From contig OZ176053.1 in the NCBI GenBank assembly GCA_964247055.1, positions 7,998,001 to 8,062,000 of the forward strand: DNA of 64,000 bases. Direction: 5' to 3'. This document shows, piece after piece, positions 1 through 12,900 of the stretch; positions within the stretch are counted from its first letter, which is position 1, and each line of letters opens with the position of its first letter. The notes beneath the pieces were generated by a model that did not search any database, was not told where the DNA came from, and saw nothing but the letters and a program-made list of their open reading frames with translations. Position numbers and translations under genes: made by a program. This stretch comes from Paragordius varius (lineage: Eukaryota > Nematomorpha).

Positions 1-573
1 AGCAGTTAAAATGCAAAAATCAATTTTTTAGATACAATCGAAATTTAGGAACGAACTTCCAATTGTTTGTGGGGGAATATAAATTTAAATAGTGTACAGT
101 TTCTAAAAACGCTGAAAATCAAAATTTTATAATAAAAACATATTAACCTGTTTAATACTAGATTTGCTGTTAAGTAAAAATAAGCTTGATAATATATAAA
201 ACTGTTTGGATGCTTAATTAAAAATATCTTGCCATCTCACCGAACGAATTAATCCATGATTATTTTTTCCATTTTAAAACCTCCATTACGAAATTTTATT
301 TACTTTCTATTTCATCGCGTTTCAGGAACATTTTATAGATGTAAAGGCTTATAGTAACACAAGCTTATTTTATAAATATTTTATTCTATTTAGCCATTTT
401 GATTCATTTAAGAACAAATATTCTTCACAACTGAATGTTTAGAATCGGTACTTTGCATTTTTTTCCTTTTATGCAACGTGACCCCAACCTTGTTATGATC
501 TGAAAGCTGGTACACTATCCGAAAATATTATGAAAATCAGCCATGACATTAAATTTTGCATACTATATATATT
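1..573. other. Intergenic, no gene seen
   Basis: AT-rich sequence with no convincing exon, RNA gene or repeat end before the hAT element begins at 574. Confidence 0.5.
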
Positions 574-1410
574 CAGGGGCGTACCGAGGGGGGGGCAAGG
601 GGGTGCATCATGCCCCGGGAGCCGTTATTTAGGGGCGCCTAAATGATTTTTTAAATTAAATTTTAATTATGCAAAAATGATAAGAACTTTTAAATGAGAT
701 TTTTCAGCACTTTAGGTAATAATCCCTAAAATATATACTCTATTATTCACCTAATTAGTACCATAAAACGAGAATGACCTAACATTATTGAGAGTGGTAA
801 AAGAAAAAATTTAATATGATAGATTTTAATAATATAATTGATCATTTGCAATATCAAAAGCCAGAAAAAATTAAACATAAAAGATATTTTTTCTCTTAGT
901 TGCTTTTTTCCTTTGCAAGTGAAAAAATCTTCATATAATTAATATTTTAATTGCATTATAATTCTATTAAAATCGTATTGTAAAATTCGCTTAGAATTAC
1001 AATTATTTTTTAAATCATTATTGTTCGCCATTATCATAAGATCAATTCAAATGCAACTAAAACATTATTTTTATATATAACTAGTGTAAATCTCGTGGTG
1101 CTACGCAGCCCGAGGAAGTCCTTCGGACTTCTGGGGAGGGGGGATTTTTGATTTTAAGCAATTTTGTTATGCGGCACGAAGTTTTAAAATGAATCACAGA
1201 GTCTTATAAGTTTTCTGAAATTTGGCGTATCGATATGGCGCAGTTGTAGGCAGCCCCCTACCCAGAGGACAATATAAAAATGCAGTTAGATAAAAAAATT
1301 TGTCTTTTACCTGGAATTATACATTCCTAATAGTTTATGGAAGAATGGCTTCAAAACTAAATAATAGTTCAATGATAGCCCGTTTTTTATGAGTAAAGGG
1401 CCTATTTAAC

Positions 1411-2108
1411 TAGGGTTGTGCTGACCAAATCATGACCCGGTCAATTGACCGGGTCATGACCAGGTCAGTGACTATTTATTTTTTGACCATGGTCATTTAA
1501 AAAAACAGCTGTTTTTTAAAAAATTGCTGATAATTTTTTTGGAAGAGAGATAGTAAGATTTTATTGTTTTTTTATATATTTTTGAAAAACTAAAAATTAA
1601 ATATTTTAATATGCTTATTTAACAATATAAAATTGTTTAACATGCATTATAACATTAGCATTTAAGCATATCCAGTTATTTCGAAAAACAAAACAATCAA
1701 GACTTTGCAAAATATGCAACTATATTTGTGAACCAATAAAAAGAATTTTATAATTGGATATTTCAATGATGTAAGAAAGTGTAAAACAAACTAGGTAAAA
1801 TTTTATTTGAAATATCCAGTATTAAAATCTATTTACTTGAAGATTCAGACCACAAACATATGGAATTCTTGACTAAATTTGATTCAAAATATTTGGAAAC
1901 AATAAATATCGAAAAAATGTATAATACCAACTTTTAAGAAAAAACATGACATTATTTGAGTAAAACGCAAGTGTCGTTCGAACATTATTTCCATCCAATA
2001 TCGCATGATATTTACTTACATAAAAAGTGGTCATGACCACGGTCATGACCATGGTCTGACTGGGTCTGACCGGACTTTTTCGAAAAAGCAGTCAAATGCA
2101 CAACCCTA
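1411..2108. mobile_element. Nested hAT-type MITE
   Basis: A 698-bp element with perfect 11-bp terminal inverted repeats (TAGGGTTGTGC at the left, GCACAACCCTA at the right). It is flanked by the perfect 8-bp direct repeat TATTTAAC at 1403-1410 and 2109-2116. Both subterminal regions are packed with the palindrome GGTCATGACC and variants. The centre is AT-rich and non-coding. Length, ends and 8-bp duplication fit a non-autonomous hAT; it entered the outer element after that one had landed. Confidence 0.88.
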
Positions 2109-2393
2109 TATTTAACAGCTAATTCAAAAAATCCGCTCGACTAAAATTTTTGACTTTTTACTGGTAATACTTTAAGCAGCTATTAAACTCATATGGCCTG
2201 ATATTTCTGAAATTTAGCCCCACGCTATTTCGATATGACAAATCAGTTTTTAGCGGGTAGCTCCTTACTCAGCAGCTATCATCAAAGAAACGCTTCACTA
2301 AAATTTTTGCTTTTTAACAGGGAATACGTGGAATCCTTATTGAATTTTTACGGTCTCATACCTAGGGCATAAAATAGATTTAAAAAATTATTT

Positions 2394-2665
2394 TTGTGGA
2401 CTTTGTTTTTTGAAAAAGGTGGCATTTTACGGGGGGAGTGGGTAAAAAGAGGGCCTAAATTAAAAAAGCGAGACGACTGTGTTCGGCGCAATCGAAAATA
2501 AGTAAACATAAATCATATTTAAAATTGAATGGTCCAACACGTTCTCCGGAAAATTGTCTCAAAAACACGATTTTTGTGGACTTGTGTTTTCAAAAAAAAC
2601 CATTTTTCACACGGGGTGGGCCCGAACTGGGGGCCTATTTCAAAAAAGGGCGAAGCTATTGTCGG
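2394..2665. repeat. Diverged tandem duplication inside the outer hAT element
   Basis: Two blocks about 180 bp apart share TTGTGGACTT near their starts, then a G-rich stretch, then GGGCCTA and AAAAAAG. They are clearly related but diverged, and they account for the small frames seen here. Confidence 0.6.
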
Positions 2666-3017
2666 GGTATTCATTAATGATTATATTTTTTCGATGTATG
2701 GATATTGGGTTTACCGGTTTTCCTGTACCAGATCACAAAGCCAGCATTTTCCATTTTTATAAATATATAGATTTTCATATTATAGAATTTATATGAACAT
2801 TTATGTATTTAAATTGAATAAATTTATTATCATATAAATATATATATTCAATAGATTTAAATATGACTGTGCTGTCTTATCTATGGTGTTTAGGTTACAA
2901 CGTTTGTATTTTTTTACTAAATTGTTTTATTAGCTTTTAAAAAAAGAGGGGGGGGGGGCGCCATAAAAGTTTTATGCCCCGGGCGCCGCAAATGCTCGGT
3001 ACGCCACTGTATATATT

Positions 3018-5422
3018 TATATATAAACTTTTGTTGGTGACTCCAATATATGAATTGACGAATAGATTTAATCAAAAAACTCCCTTAACTTCGCAAAATA
3101 TTGATAAGTTGGAAATAGGTGGCATGATCCATTATCAATGTTTATTGATTATAAACTATAAATTTGTCCGAAAAATATCAAACATATCCAAATAATATAT
3201 CTTTAACCAACCATGATCTGAAATTTGCTTTTAGTAAATTTACTATGCTAATATTTAAACATGTATAATGTTCATGGATTAAAATTTTACTGTTTTTTTG
3301 ATTATTATCATGAGTTAAATTTTACTTTGAATAGTTTTGTATGATAAGGATAAAACGTGCGGATACTCACAATTATATACTTAGCAAATACTAAAATATT
3401 TAACCATATACTAACTGTTAAAAAAAATAATTTTCCGCATTAAGCCACTTTTCAAAATAAATATTTAATTTACAGTTTTTTTATTTTTTACTTTCTTTGG
3501 AAAAAGTTTACTGTTGTGAATGTTTATATCAGATCTATGACTAATACTTAATTTGATGTATTTCAAAATTATATTAATCCGATACTAAGTTAAGATCTTA
3601 ATCAATCATCAAATAAAACCCCATAAGATAAAATAAAAAAAAACAATATCATTTTAATTTTTTAATGAATTATAATTGAGATAATCTGTATTTAGATAAA
3701 GATTTTAGCAAACCTACTATCGAATTTTTCGTTATAATGGTTGTTAAAATTTGGATTTTAACCCTCTTTTCTAACCCCTATAATATGGCCCCGTAAAAAA
3801 ATCGCTAAAAATAGTTTTAAAATAAATAATATTATTCAATAGATTTGTCACACTCATATCATAAATTTTAATATAATTAAATCAATTTAAATCTACTGCA
3901 TATAATATAGTATATTTACCTAATGTGAGATAGATTTGGTGTTGATGAAGAATTGGATATATTAAAATGAAATTAGGTGAAATTTACAAAAAAATATTAA
4001 AAATAAAAAAAGTGAAAAATGGAAAGAGCATTTACGTTTTAAACGCATACATTATATGTGATATTAAATATACCTGCTGCTTTATCTATTTAATTTTTGA
4101 TGGAATAATAAAATAATATAAAAGGGAAAATGCTAACTATATATTGTATACATTAGCCATCACCTACTTTTAATACGTCATACAATTAGTTAGTTATAGT
4201 AGATTTTTATATATTACCAAATCTCTATTATGTGATATTGTGTAATTTTATCGATATTATATGCATTAATCAAAATAATGGTCACATTGATAAATTTAAT
4301 ATAAAATATTTTTGTATGAATTGCGGAAAAACAATCGGTATCATACAAAAATTGACATATTAAAACAGTCATGTCCAAAGCCACCCGTTATTACATCTAG
4401 ATTTTAGTAATTAAAATTAGAGAAGATCAAGATTCTGGACATTTATGATACGGGACTCATTTGGAATAGCATTTATTAAACGTATAATTTCACAAAAAGC
4501 TGTAATTGGGCGATACTTTGTTTCACATTTTAAAATTTTAATTATATTCAACGGTGTTCGTTTATGGATTTAACTTTTCCAAGCTGTCGAATTTTTTTCA
4601 TTATTTAACGTCGATTTATTTAAAAAAACAATCTATATTACACAACGCAAATATAAGGTAAATTTTAAACGTTTTAAACATTTTAAGCACAAATTAAAAT
4701 GCAAACAAGCATTCATTAGAATTTTATATTTATATACGGGCTGCAACTATCGGGTAAACATATTTAAATTAATGAAACCGAATATTGTTAATCTTTAACG
4801 AACAAATTTAAACTAAAAATATAAAGAGTTTGTGACAAACCTTGTCGAGTATTCTTCTCATTATAGAATGCGACTTTGCAACTTGGGATTTTCATTTAAA
4901 AATATTATTGCTTCAATAAATTAGATTCCAAATGTTTTTTTAGTTTAAGGTTAAATCTTAATTTACGATTTTCTTATGAACCCCTGTGCAAAGGTTTCGG
5001 AGATGTGTTTTTGGATTTTTTATGAATTTTAAAATGAAACCGGGGGTCCCTAGAATTTCGGAACCCAAATCTGGGTTGTTTCAGACCAAGTACACTTTTT
5101 ACATTTATAACTAGTCCCATTTTGGTTCCTGACTTTTCATTAAAATTTTCGTACAAAATAAAAATAATATTATGAACCAAAATATCAACAATTGTGAAAA
5201 ACAAAATTCATTAAAATATTGCCAAATGTATAAGCGCAAAGGTAAATAAGTGTATTTGTATTAACTATTAGATCTATGAAATCTTTATTACACTTAAAAA
5301 ACAATTGCACCAAGCGATTCGGTAAGAATACTTCTCAATCTGATAATAAAGTTTAGCTTTGAAAAATTTCTTTCTCTGTTGTCCGCATTATGTACCGTTA
5401 ATGTATCCTTAAATGATAAAGG
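3018..5422. other. Intergenic, no gene seen
   Basis: AT-rich sequence without convincing exons. The 76-codon minus-strand frame at 4974-5204 has low-complexity content, no recognisable family and no splice context. Confidence 0.5.
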
Positions 5423-6399
5423 GTGGGGTGATAAAAAAGTTTCATTGACTTGTAACCAAGCGTGGCAAGTTTAGCAAGATTACTTAAGCCAGCAAGTGTA
5501 CACTTGAAGATTGGCGATAAAAAACACTTAAGTTAAGTCTTTTGCTTATGAATTTAACAGTTTTTTGCCACCCAATTCGAATTTCATGAAAACTTCTTTG
5601 ATCATTTTCAGCCAAAATTTATGAAATAAGGCACAAAAAGATAAACAATTAATACTATATGCATTTATTGAAGTTTTTAAACCTCACAGGCACGTATCCT
5701 ATTTAATATTGAGTTTTCTAAATATTGAGCCTGGTAATAATTTTTAGATTGATGAAACCATTCGCCCTTAAAACACTTTCCATTATTTTACCACACTACT
5801 TATTTTGTTTGGAGTCCAGTTGCAATAATAGGTAGATGTTCTTACAATATAACATATTATTTTTAATTGATTATCAACATTACATTCGAAATAAATTTAT
5901 GATGAAATAAATTCTTTACATTAGTTAATAGCGAAGTAACCTTTAGCGTTTAATAAAAGTTTGAAATTTTAAAATTAATATTTAATTATTATGTTTAAGA
6001 AATTCGAGAATCAAATTTTTTGCGTTCATGCTCTTAAATATTAGCAGAGCTTTTCTATAAATTTATCATCTTTTTATCCATCCAATAAATATATCAATTA
6101 GCCAAAATTTATCAATTTAACATTTTATAGCACTAACAAAGGTTTAAATTACATATAAAACCTAAATTTTATACATAAATAGTTGCCAAAATAATTTTAT
6201 CCATATTTTTAAATCTGTCAAGTGTGCCCTACACCGCACTTGAAAAATCTTTAAGTTTTAACTGATCATATGATTTTTTATCACCTCCAAATCAAGTTTT
6301 CTTGTAAGTCGTCTAATGTTAGATTTTTTTTATCACATGAAAACAAGCCATGATTGGAAAAACTTGCAAGTCAAGTCATAAAATTTTTTATCACCCCAC
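5423..6399. mobile_element. Inverted-repeat DNA element, ends GTGGGGTGATAAAAA, unclassified
   Basis: The left end GTGGGGTGATAAAAAAG is matched in inverse by TTTTTTATCACCCCAC at the right. Similarity carries further inward (ATTGACTTG against its inverse CAAGTCATAA, and repeated GCAAGT/ACTTGC blocks). The interior repeats CTTAAGT-like and TTTTTATCACC-like blocks, so it can fold on itself. No coding frame and no clear target duplication were found, so the superfamily stays open. Confidence 0.65.
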
Positions 6400-6567
6400 T
6401 TAAAATTTTAATATTTTCACAAATTTATAACTAAAGTGGGTTGCGGTTTGAATACCACTGACATATACTGTGGTTCATTTTTTTCATTAGGTAATAAATT
6501 ATGGACGCTATAGTTTATGGTATTTGACCTGAAGTTTTCATAAATTAATAATCTAAATGTTTTAAAT

Positions 6568-6781
6568 CAGGGGTGTCCTACGCTCCGCAGGCCGTATTTT
6601 CGGAAGGCATTAACATTTTATTTTAAAAATACAACGGTAAAAGGTACTGTTTATTTTAACAATTTAGTTCATTGCCATAATTTAAGGGATTATACATTGG
6701 TTTAACAAAATTAATTTTACTTAGATTCCGTATCTTACGGGCTGCAGAAATATTTCGGCAGCCACGCGTTGTACACCTATG
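6568..6781. mobile_element. Short hAT-like MITE
   Basis: A 214-bp element. The left end CAGGGGTGTCCTACGC is answered by the inverse of CATAGGTGTACAACGCG at the right, and GGCCGTATTTTCGG near the left resembles the inverse of the sequence around 6742-6756. Flanking octamers TTTTAAAT and TTCTAAAT match at 7 of 8 positions. Non-coding. Ends and size resemble hAT/Charlie-type MITEs. Confidence 0.6.
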
Positions 6782-7934
6782 TTCTAAATCTATAGATTAA
6801 AAAATCTATATAATTATGTCTGTGGTTTTCTTCAAGTGTTAAACGTAGATATTCAAGAAAAATCGTAAACATGGTAATTCCATTTCAAAACAAATTTTAA
6901 AATTACGATATTCATTCCACTTTGATGGAAAACTAGAAAATTTTTTATGATACAATCATATTTAAATAATAATTTTTATATTTTTTACCAATATGGAAAC
7001 AACTTATTTTAGAGGTGTAACTGGGGCTGGTTCCAAAGAATTCGAAAATGGAACCGGGGTGGTTTCTGAGAAATTGGAACCGGAACCGCATTGGTTCCTA
7101 CTCAACGGATCCGGTTCGAAGCCATGTAATAAAGTAAATTGTTTAAATTTCATAATTTTTTATATTCACTTAATTTAAACAAATGTTGTTTGATTATATT
7201 TCGAATTCTGTGCAGGGCGTAAATACTTTTGTGAAGGGCTGAAACCCGGGACCACGTGTGAAAGTATTACATCTTAAACTATTTTTTATAATGCGTCTAA
7301 AATTTAAATTTATATTTGTCGCTTTATGTCGTTGAACTATTTTAAACCAACATATATATTAGTGAACAAATGTACAAATTAAATTTTTAAGTTGCCTTCA
7401 GAACCTTACCTGAGATGGAAATTTATTTCTAATATTATTTTAAAAAAAAGGTCATGTGTGACAGCCTGTACCGTCATAGAACTCTATCTATAGAGTCTTC
7501 CGCTATTATGCAATTTTCTAATTAAATTTTTATTTTGTCCATCCATCTCGTTTTAGGACGCCTATATACCACATAATCTTTTATTAACAACTTTGGCTAC
7601 CGCAACAATATATGTCATGTATAAAATTTAAATGTATTTAAAAATAATTTGATCATAATATGTTAGAAATTCGTCGCTCCATCTCAGCTTACATTTATCT
7701 AAAATATAGTGACCCATCGACAGGTTTATAATATAGCTCATACCTCAGAATTTTATATCTAAAAGTTTAATAACAACAATACTTTAAAATTTAGGTTGTC
7801 CTAACTTCAACAACTGATTTTAAACACTAAATACTTAGTCAACACTTTTGTTAAAACCATATGAACGCGTCATCATTTGAATACTGCTTTTAAATTCAAA
7901 TATCCTTAAAAGTAAAATAAAGGACCAAAATTAT
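6782..7934. other. Intergenic with a GGTTCC/GGAACC-rich patch at 7013-7130
   Basis: The patch at 7013-7130 contains many copies of GGTTCC or GGAACC in both orientations, as in subterminal regions of some DNA transposons. No terminal repeats were found for it, and the 61-codon frame across it is an effect of the repeat. Nothing else is seen. Confidence 0.4.
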
Positions 7935-7938
7935 ATTT

Positions 7939-8525
7939 TAACACTTTGATTCAGATTGGGGTATGTAAATACCCCAGACAAATTTTAAATTAATATATTT
8001 AAAAAACTACTGAAAGAAACGGTCCCAATTTAAATTTATGCTTCTATCCTAATAAAAATTATATAAATATGCAAAAACATCTTGATAAAATTTTCTTTTG
8101 AAAAAAAAGCTTCATGTCAAACTACTTCGACGCCATTTTTATTTTACAAAATTTTTGCAAAATGTCGTCTTCATTTAATTTTAAGGGTAAAATTAAAGTT
8201 AATTTTTAATTTAAATTACGTCTAACATTGATAGCGATACAAAAAGCGGTTTATTTTGTATTATTTAATAATTTTATCATTTCACACATGTCACGTTGAC
8301 GTAATTTTTACCTTTAGGTTTTAGCTTAAAATAATAAAAACAAGTATTTTTAAATAAATATTTTTATATAATTCGGTTTATTAATGTTACATAAGTGCAA
8401 AATTTTGCCATGGTTTTGATTCCTTCCATACTTTTTAAAGTATTAGATTTTAAACAGGCCTGGGGTATTTAACTACCCCAATTTGAATCGAAGGACTAAA
8501 ATGAGTGTGTTGTATTCAAGTGTTA
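7939..8525. mobile_element. TTAA-flanked MITE, copy 1 (inverted relative to copies 2-4)
   Basis: Starts TTAACACTTTGATTCAGATT followed by GGGGTAT and ends with the inverse arrangement, ACCCCAATTTGAATCGAAGG, then a further 27-bp segment and CAAGTGTTAA. TTAA lies at both ends, suggesting TTAA target preference as in piggyBac-like or Sola-like elements. The longer terminus (an insert between the outer CACTT and the inner GATTCAAATTGGGG) is the left end in the other three copies. The interior contains CTTCGACGCCATTTTTATTT, which recurs in inverse in copy 2. Non-coding. Confidence 0.82.
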
Positions 8526-9960
8526 ATACCATTAATCAGTATTGATAAATCGAAAATTTTTGGGGGCGAAAGATTTAAGATGAATATTTCATAAAGTCTA
8601 CATTATTATAATGTTTTTCTATTGCATAAAAGACCATTGCAATATTATTATTGACTTTTTATTTTAATCAAATAGTTTTTAGTTGTATTTTATAAGTTAA
8701 GCTCTGGAATTAACCCGATAAATCGCTTTCTAAATCCATCCCAAAACTTTTTAAAATGTTAATATTTCATTACCTTTTTATTAAATAATAACACTTTTTT
8801 TATATGATTTAATGTTGAACATATCATATCTGATTTTTGATTAGTTCTCCAAATAAGCTTTAAAATTCCAAAGTTGAAGTCAAACAATTTTTGAATAAAA
8901 AGGCTGTGATTTAGTTCATCATTCGAATTTAGAAAAGGTGTTTTTATACCGTTTCTGAATGGCTTTAAAAAACAAATAACCTCGCTTCATCAAAATTTGC
9001 AAAAATACAAAAAATGTGACCAAAATTTAGCAAATACTTGAATTTTTGTCTCGCAATATCCGGATATTTAATTTAAGAAAACTTACCTATCTTAATATCG
9101 GAGCCCTCATAAATATTCAAATAAAAATTTTTGTTTAAATGCGCAAATTTTGCCATTTGATATGGAGTACTTAGCACAAAAGCTTTAATAAATTTTTTCT
9201 ATCACTTGTAAGAGCCGAAGTCAAAAGCATCATGATAATCCGATAATCAGAATTTATATTTCATCATGAAACTTCTAAAACCCCTCGATAATGGTCGTAC
9301 TATATATAGAGTTGGTACCAACAAAGTGGCTATTTTTTATATTAGGCCCAAAATGAAGCCTTATGATTCTTGATTATTTATGTATTATATCAGAATATTT
9401 TTATATACCACCTCCGACTATGTGAGCAAGGTTCTGTAAAAGATACCTTTTAGAGTTTTTTTAACTTTTAGAGTTCCGAATTGTAATAGCTTCGAAACCC
9501 GATGAAACAAAAGATTGATCCTTTAATAGCAAGTGTTTTGGGAAAATTTAACTTGAAAGCTTAAAATTAATTATTTATATTTTCCAACCTTGATACAAAT
9601 TTATTTGCCCTTTAAATTAGCGATTGTTTAAAAAAACGGCTGCAAAAATTTAAAAAAATGATTTATTGAAAATTTGGTTTCTTTTAAAAGATTTTTTGAA
9701 GCATGCGTTCAAAATACTCAAGAAAGCATATAATTTGGCCCAATACCTTAAATACTTTTTAATATATTCAAATTTTAATAAAGTTATTAAGTTAGATCTG
9801 TAATTAAAATGTATTGATTATTAAGTAAATTAAATACTTAAATAAAAACAAATTTTCTACTAAAATTTTTTTACAAATTTAATATACTCAAGATGTCTAG
9901 GTGGATGATTTTAGTTTGATACATTTACCATATGCTTTTTCCAAAATAATATTTGCCCAA
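8526..9960. other. Upstream flank of the BLTP3 gene, with a foldback-family fragment
   Basis: AT-rich. About 8900-9245 belongs to the foldback family described at 25090-26091. No coding exon was seen before the start codon at 9961 and no clear core promoter motif was recognised. Confidence 0.45.
8900..9245. repeat. Partial copy of a foldback repeat family
   Basis: Read in inverse, the right edge begins GGATTATCATGATGCTTTTG and continues to a GGCAAAATTTGCG block. It matches the arm of the element at 25090-26091 in the same order. The left limit is uncertain. Confidence 0.5.
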
Positions 9961-12900
9961 ATGTCTTTTATCAAGAATCAAATTATTAAACGATTAGAGA
10001 GGTTTTTAATTGATTTTATAGTAGGTTTATAAAAAATCTTTCATCTGATATGTTAAGCATAAGTCTTGTAAAAGGAGAGGCGAAATTAACTAAGGTTAAT
10101 ATTGATGAAAAGGCACTTATGGAGATGTTAAAATTCCCTCGCTTTATAATACTTCAAAGTGCAATATGTAATGAGGTCTTTATTAAAGTAAAAATAATTT
10201 TCAATTGTTAGATACCTTGGACAAAATTAAAAACAGACCCCATATATTTAGTAATATAGCAAAAATATATTATAGGCATTTGATTGCGTCGAGGTTCAAG
10301 TTATTTTGGATCAAAAATTTGACCCATCAAAAAATTTTCTTGACTCTATCATTGATTCGGCCAGGTATTTAATTATTATGAATTTAGTGAAACTATTCAA
10401 AATTTGAATTTAGAACTAAACAATGCTCACCATATTCATCCACCCACTGGTTATAATAAAATGCTATCAAATCTTCAATCTTCCACATCATACACATCTT
10501 TGATCGATAAAATAATTGAAGGCGTTAAAATATCCATTAACACCCTTATTATAACTATAACATGCCCCGATAATTTTAGGGCCAATATTGAAGTATATTA
10601 CTAATTATATGGTTTAGTTGACATCCATTATGATACACAGCACAACCCATAATTGGAAACCATGTAATTTGAAATTGTCTCGTATATCCTTGAAGGAGTA
10701 TGGCACATATTTGCATTTTAAAGGTATTTGGTAAATTGACCATGAATTTCTTATTAATTTTGATTTAATGTCGAGTTATTTTAGTAAACTACTTTTTAAT
10801 TTCAAGTTTGCTTATGTTTCTTGCTTTATATGATTGTGATAATATTTTTGCTTATAAAATTAATTAAATATTTGTCATCTGTAGCTGGTTAATTATGACC
10901 TGTTGTTTTCCAATGTAAACCTAAGCTCTTTTCCCTCCTATGATTTTGTCATGAATGATAACACCTGAGCACTTTAACCGATAAATTCCAATTTTTATAA
11001 TTGATATTGGTTTTTTATATAATATAAAATCAGGTTAAGATGATTTGGGATTAAATTTCATGGCAATTAATCAGCATACATAGTTTTTTTAAAAAGTTTT
11101 TGGATAATTATCCCATTATTTGTTTTCATTCATTTATTTTTATCATTTACTGTAATGATTTATGTTTAAATATTATAATATATGATTTTAGTTGATATTA
11201 TTAGTATTAATTTATTTTAAATTTCTTGCTATATTTTCATAATTTTTTGATATCTCGTAAAGTTTCTTTAGTGTTGGAATTTAATAAGATTAGATTAATT
11301 TTTATTTTGTATTCAATAATAACCAAATATACTATAAAATGTTAAATAATTTGTAGAAATTTTTTGGAACAACACTCGGGTAGAAGTTCAAATTTTATAC
11401 GATCAAAAACTAAACACGGCCCTTGGACCTTCATTGAAAATTTTGACGAATCAAAATCGTATCAAACTAATCACCCAAAAATTTATGCCAAGTATACATA
11501 ATCGATAAATTACAAATTGTTTAACCGTTAAATATTTTTAATAAAATATTTCAATAGCTAAATATTTGTTAATGTTTATACACTTGAGGTGTAAATAAAC
11601 CCACGTTTACATTTAGTTGTAATTTATTATAAATAATAAGGGAAAACCAATAAATGGGTATCGAAATAAATAAAATCACAGTTGCAACTTTGTAACAATT
11701 TACCAGCCCCAAAATCCCAAACATATTGCCATATAGGCTGTTTGCTCTCTTTAAAACTTTCTCATTTTTTTAAATTTAAAAATTTTATTCGAAAATGCAA
11801 TTTTTTTAGATACGCTGGCTACTAGTTTTTTGCCTCCAAACCATCCACTCCTTGTACACAAAGATATGAATTCAACGTTTACTTCGACTATACCGGCTCT
11901 CAATTTGGTTCATAGTGAGTTTATGATGGAAGATTTTTTGTGTATAATCAATGAAAATCAAATTCCTGATATCATATTTATGCTTAGCGCAATACTCAGA
12001 GTTGCTAATAGTTTTAAAAGTGCCATGGTCCAAGCTAGTCATAACCGTAATCATTCATTATAAATAATTGTTTAATGATAAAAGTTTGTAAAATCTTGAA
12101 AATGAATTCAAAATTGGTATTTATTGAATATTATTTTTTTTGCTTCTTTAACAAAGCTATAAATTATTAAGATCTCACACTTAAAACTATGTTATAAAGA
12201 AATAATTATATCATGTTTTCTAGTTGTTTTGTCACTTGTTTCCGATGAATTTTTTAAACATTATTCGATTCATATATGTTGCAATTTAATTTATTTTTTT
12301 GCGTTTATCCTATATATTAGAAAGGGAAAAACTATTATTAATTTAGTATCATTTGTAAGTGTTAAGCCTAAACTTAAAATCTTTAATCTGATATTTTATG
12401 AGTTATGTTTTTTAAATACTAAGAAATTCAAAACCTAGTTTTATATTGCCAATATTTCAAAGCTTACAATAATATATCTCATCAAAATTGAAGGTAACTG
12501 AAATGAGATAAATGTTGCTTTTCAATTGCTTATATTTTCCGCATCTTCTATTTTTAGTTTGGCCTCAGTAAGGTCATCATATATAATACTGAGCCAGCTT
12601 TTGAAAGGCCTATCAGGTTTTGTCAGTTCGAGTAAGACATCTTTATATTAATATAATTATCTGGAGGTCTATTATGGATGTGACCAGCGCATCTTAGTCT
12701 CTTAGCTTTATGTATTAATAGAATATATTAATAGTTACTAATATGAAACTTATGTTTGCAAATATTTTTTATACCCTATAAACAATGTATAGATTCAAGT
12801 TCAAACCCAGATTTCAGTAAAAGTGGTGGTGGAATTCAACCAATTATCAGTCACGGACAAAGTTTTTTAGTGGTATGATTTTAAAATTCCATTTTACGGC

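Larger units (their letters stand above)
574..3009. mobile_element. hAT-type DNA transposon, non-autonomous, with intact target duplication
   Basis: The left end reads CAGGGGCGTACCGAG and the right end is the inverse of CAGTGGCGTACCGAG, a typical hAT terminus. The 8-bp direct repeat TATATATT lies at 566-573 and again at 3010-3017, so the target-site duplication is perfect. The ends continue into G/C-rich inverted sequence sharing CCCCGGG blocks. No transposase frame is visible; the two small frames at 2529-2796 cross an internal duplication and look meaningless. Internally, sequence around 2394-2490 recurs diverged around 2574-2665, and blocks near 1190-1330 resemble 2130-2340. A second element is inserted at 1411-2108. 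Confidence 0.88.

Noticed and set aside
2529-2796. Two overlapping 77- and 80-codon frames
   Set aside because: They lie in the duplicated interior of the hAT element and have no family resemblance.
4974-5204. 76-codon minus-strand frame
   Set aside because: Low-complexity content, no splice context and no recognisable motif.
6993-7178. 61-codon frame rich in Gly and Glu
   Set aside because: It results from repeated GGTTCC/GGAACC words, not coding selection.
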